In this document: piece by piece, positions 58,671-60,673 of the stretch
Position numbering within the stretch: the first letter of the stretch is position 1
Layout: the number at the start of each line of letters is the position of its first letter
NCBI GenBank assembly: GCA_905339155.1
Contig: CAJPFJ010000046.1
Span: 1-60,673, forward strand
From: Methanosarcinales archaeon
GTDB taxonomy: Archaea; Halobacteriota; Methanosarcinia; Methanosarcinales; Methanoperedenaceae
Reading direction: 5' to 3'
Length of the DNA stretch: 60,673 nucleotides
The notes under the pieces: model-generated
Databases searched by the model: none
What the model was told of the DNA's origin: nothing
Seen by the model: only the letters and a program-made list of their open reading frames with translations
Position numbers and translations under genes: made by a program

Positions 58671-59153
58671 TTATGGGCGTATAATATATACAAATCCTCC
58701 ACGTACATTTTTCACTGTTGTTCCATCAAGTTTTATGAAATCTTGAAGTTTCAGAGGATTTCTTAGCTTTTCAAATTTTAAAATTTTAATCCAATTTTGA
58801 CTTGGATAGTGTTTTCTGCCATCATCAAAATGCCCCTCAAGGCACTGCTTTCGGAAATCTGGGATATAAATATGTTCTTCCGGCATTTCCAAGAGTCTAT
58901 CACGGTTTATTACAAACTCAATTATGCATTTCCATTCGACTTTTCCAATAGGTAAAGTATTATAAATATATCCTTCAAAAGGTCCCCTTAGCTCTTTTCT
59001 TTTAGCAGAGGTATCCCAATATACTGCTCCGTTATCTTCCAAGAAATTTCGATTCGCTTTAACATCAGCTTCTTCTCTTGGCATATCAGGTCCAGCTTCA
59101 TTTAAATTAGCAGGCCATAAAATAGCATTTGTATATTTTTCAATATCAATCAT
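58671..59153 (-). CDS. Hypothetical protein, possible PUA/EVE-like fold
   Basis: 160 residues. AVYWDTSAKRKELRGPFEGY, then WKCIIEFVINRDRLL and the final strand GGFVYIIRP show a mixed beta barrel such as that of EVE/PUA-like modified-base readers, but this is only a pattern impression. It stands alone between the two ~83-bp repeats next to the DISARM locus, so it could be a small defence cargo. Confidence 0.4.
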   Translation of the reverse strand: MIDIEKYTNAILWPANLNEAGPDMPREEADVKANRNFLEDNGAVYWDTSAKRKELRGPFEGYIYNTLPIGKVEWKCIIEFVINRDRLLEMPEEHIYIPDFRKQCLEGHFDDGRKHYPSQNWIKILKFEKLRNPLKLQDFIKLDGTTVKNVRGGFVYIIRP

Positions 59154-59342
59154 TCTTCGATTCTCCTTTAATCTTTTTCAACGTTTAAAATTTTTACAAT
59201 ATATACTCCCATTCTATTATAGATATATTCTTTTCTTCTTGTACTAGCAACTTAAGAAATCCGTTTCCCTGCTTTTGTCGCCACAGTTGTTGCCTTGGTT
59301 ATAGATATTCTAAAGGATGCACGCAAACACATAATGTCTTCG

Positions 59343-59426
59343 AGGCCTGTATAAGCTGCAACAAACCGCATTAAGGAAATAATATTTTCTATCGCAACAT
59401 ACCTTAATCCGAGCAGCCAGGCGCGG
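59343..59426. repeat. ~83-bp repeat, copy 2
   Basis: Same orientation as copy 1 at 58544-58625, about 800 bp away. Copy 2 differs by scattered substitutions and one or two short indels. The flanking sequences are unrelated, so only this unit is shared. The rest of 59154-59617 shows no gene; an AT-rich promoter (AGTATTATATACTC, about 59540) precedes the next gene. Confidence 0.7.
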
Positions 59427-59617
59427 ATCCTGACACTGGGATCGGTATTACCGGGATTATTAATGTCTGGATAATATACAATAATTGACCGTCGGGATTG
59501 GGAGATGGTTTTTTAGTTTCCTAGAATTTTTTAGACTAATAGTATTATATACTCAAATGATGAGTTGATATTAATTTTTAAAGAATGAAAATATTGAATG
59601 AAAATGGAGGATTGAAA

Positions 59618-59890
59618 ATGGAATTCCCAGGTCCTGGAACGGCAATGGCTTATGCCAGTGCAATAGCTATTGGTGCATCTGCTTATTATTCTTCTAGTAA
59701 TGAGAAAATAGCTAATGGCATTTTAATTGCTGGTGTAGTTCTTGCTTTATTTACTATATGGATTGAAAAGATACACACAAGAAAAGAGGTTATAAAATGT
59801 ATTATAGAAAATGTGCAGGATGAAGACAAAATAGAAAAAGTCTTAAAAGAAATAAGAGTAACAGGTCTTTTTTTTACAAAATGGTATTAA
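59618..59890 (+). CDS. Small two-helix membrane protein
   Basis: 90 residues from the ATG at 59618 behind GGAGG; an earlier in-frame ATG at 59585 lacks a ribosome binding site. Two membrane helices (about 7-25 and 35-52) are followed by a charged helix (RKEVIKCIIENVQDEDKIEK). No family recognised. It is 20 bases upstream of the next gene and probably forms a pair with it. Confidence 0.55.
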   Translation: MEFPGPGTAMAYASAIAIGASAYYSSSNEKIANGILIAGVVLALFTIWIEKIHTRKEVIKCIIENVQDEDKIEKVLKEIRVTGLFFTKWY

Positions 59891-59910
59891 ATTATTTTAT
59901 TTGAAATATT

Positions 59911-60537
59911 ATGGCAGACCCAGATCCTTCTACACTAAATATAGTTCTTGTTACATTTATTTTATCACTAATAACATTTATAATAACATTTTATTTAACT
60001 GAAAAAGGTAAAAGAGACTATCTACTCCATGAAAAATTGCTATCAATGAGGTTTGAAAGATTTGAATCAATTTTACAAGAATTGTATTTATATGTATCAA
60101 TTTATTTAAATATTCAAATGATTCTACAAATTCAAATTGTCGATATATCAGATGAAGTAAAAGCCAAAATAATTAACGTTAATCGATTACTTGAAAAATT
60201 ATTTTTAAAATCAATATTAAATGAATCAGTTATATGGGACGCTGATACAACGCAAGAACTTGAAGGAGAAAAATGGAAATTAATGAATTTTCTTCAAAAT
60301 GAAGGTTTGATAATTTATAATGATATTCAGGTTAAATCCTCAGGTCTTCATCTAATTTTAGAAGATAGATTAATCCAGATAAAAGCAGCTAAGATTGCAG
60401 AAAATATAAGTAACTATATATCTGAAGCTAATAAAGAAAAGGATTATTCCGATCGTATCCGCCGTGATTTAAATGATCTAAAGGATTCCATGAAAGATCA
60501 CTTGCCTCCCGTTTCTCTGAAAGGATTTAAAAACTAG
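59911..60537 (+). CDS. Membrane-anchored helical protein of unknown function
   Basis: 208 residues. One membrane helix (about 9-29), then a long region of alternating amphipathic helices (about 35-200), including RFERFESILQELYLYVSIYL and a Lys/Asp-rich tail (DRIRRDLNDLKDSMKDHLPP). It resembles small membrane-bound signalling or defence proteins in outline only. It directly precedes an IS630 end. Confidence 0.5.
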   Translation: MADPDPSTLNIVLVTFILSLITFIITFYLTEKGKRDYLLHEKLLSMRFERFESILQELYLYVSIYLNIQMILQIQIVDISDEVKAKIINVNRLLEKLFLKSILNESVIWDADTTQELEGEKWKLMNFLQNEGLIIYNDIQVKSSGLHLILEDRLIQIKAAKIAENISNYISEANKEKDYSDRIRRDLNDLKDSMKDHLPPVSLKGFKN

Positions 60538-60544
60538 TGTCAAG

Positions 60545-60673
60545 TCAACTCTCAAGAGTCGGATAGAGTCGAGATAACTTTATCCTGGCATTTTCTGTGG
60601 TGAATTGCCAATTAACTTTCGCATTCTTGTTGTTTCTATTTTTCTCCCATGCCAATACTTCCTTTTTAACAAA
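60545..60673 (-). mobile_element. IS630-family transposase, C-terminal end (continues beyond window)
   Basis: 43 minus-strand codons run from the window edge to TGA at 60545: VLAWEKNRNNKNAKVNWQFT, then ARIKLSRLYPTLES. This is the common C-terminus of archaeal IS630 transposases (W..RN...VNW.FTT.DARIKL.RLYP). The DDE core lies outside the window, so its integrity is unknown. Confidence 0.75.

Noticed and set aside
1..60673. Borg-type extrachromosomal element of Methanoperedens
   Set aside because: The window has housekeeping-type genes (FEN-1, tRNA, Ehr operon, Dpo2 unit) on both strands and no long terminal repeats or many in-gene tandem repeats; chromosomal origin is simpler, although not proven.

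Overview
The window is archaeal. It carries a flap endonuclease FEN-1 with a PCNA-binding tail, a PolB2/Dpo2-type DNA polymerase beside an inactive RadA paralog, an archaeosortase, paired DUF22 proteins, a UPF0066-like protein, a tRNA-Glu(CTC), and TATA-box promoters with near-leaderless starts. CcmH-type cytochrome c maturation and the Hyf-like membrane complex point to the Methanosarcinales, most plausibly the Methanoperedens (ANME-2d) lineage. That placement is inference; there is no rRNA gene in the window.

Region 1 (1-10.2 kb). A TnpB scrap abuts a long minus-strand series: YHS metal protein, lipoprotein, membrane protein with a CC-x-HH motif, Met-rich anchored protein, archaeosortase, MoaD/ThiS-like protein and DUF63. 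A CcmH pair follows upstream. The same 23-bp dyad (TACTTTAC-N7-GTAAAGTA) lies upstream of the YHS gene and of ccmH, so the two units probably form one regulon. From 5.5 to 9.8 kb the DNA holds small Met/Gly-rich membrane proteins and truncated genes (DUF302, phosphoribosyltransferase, adenine deaminase and others).

Region 2 (10.2-25.3 kb). IS481 and IS200 remnants surround an AlkZ-like protein, a DUF3795 protein, HicAB and a small HEPN-like ORF. An eight-gene minus-strand operon then encodes a Hyf/Ehr membrane complex plus a universal stress protein. Its large subunit lacks all four NiFe-binding cysteines, so it should not be a hydrogenase. FEN-1, two tandem copies of a DUF22 + zinc-ribbon gene pair with duplicated promoters, and tRNA-Glu follow.

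Region 3 (25.3-34.1 kb). A mobile-element-like patch contains an RHH protein, an ArdC antirestriction operon, three 11-bp operator repeats and a recombinase fragment. About 1.7 kb of gene-poor, partly GC-rich DNA comes next, then a block that looks bacterial (APC permease, DUF4386-like protein, flavoredoxin, alpha/beta hydrolase) and a MITE related to the IS481 remnant.

Region 4 (34.1-60.7 kb). After the Dpo2 operon comes a defence island: AbiE toxin-antitoxin, a viperin-like radical SAM enzyme with an overlapping large winged-helix partner, and a class 2 DISARM system. The DISARM genes drmE-drmA-drmB-drmC are on the minus strand. Converging on them is a plus-strand unit: AbrB-like regulator, m5C methyltransferase (DrmMII), an HD phosphohydrolase, an ORC/CDC6-like ATPase, a Rossmann-like protein and a T/G-mismatch glycosylase. 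Five perfect-period 18-bp repeats precede the AbrB-like gene. The embedded HD/ATPase/Rossmann trio and the glycosylase are the most novel aspects. The window ends in short hypothetical genes, a duplicated ~83-bp repeat and the 3' end of an IS630 transposase.
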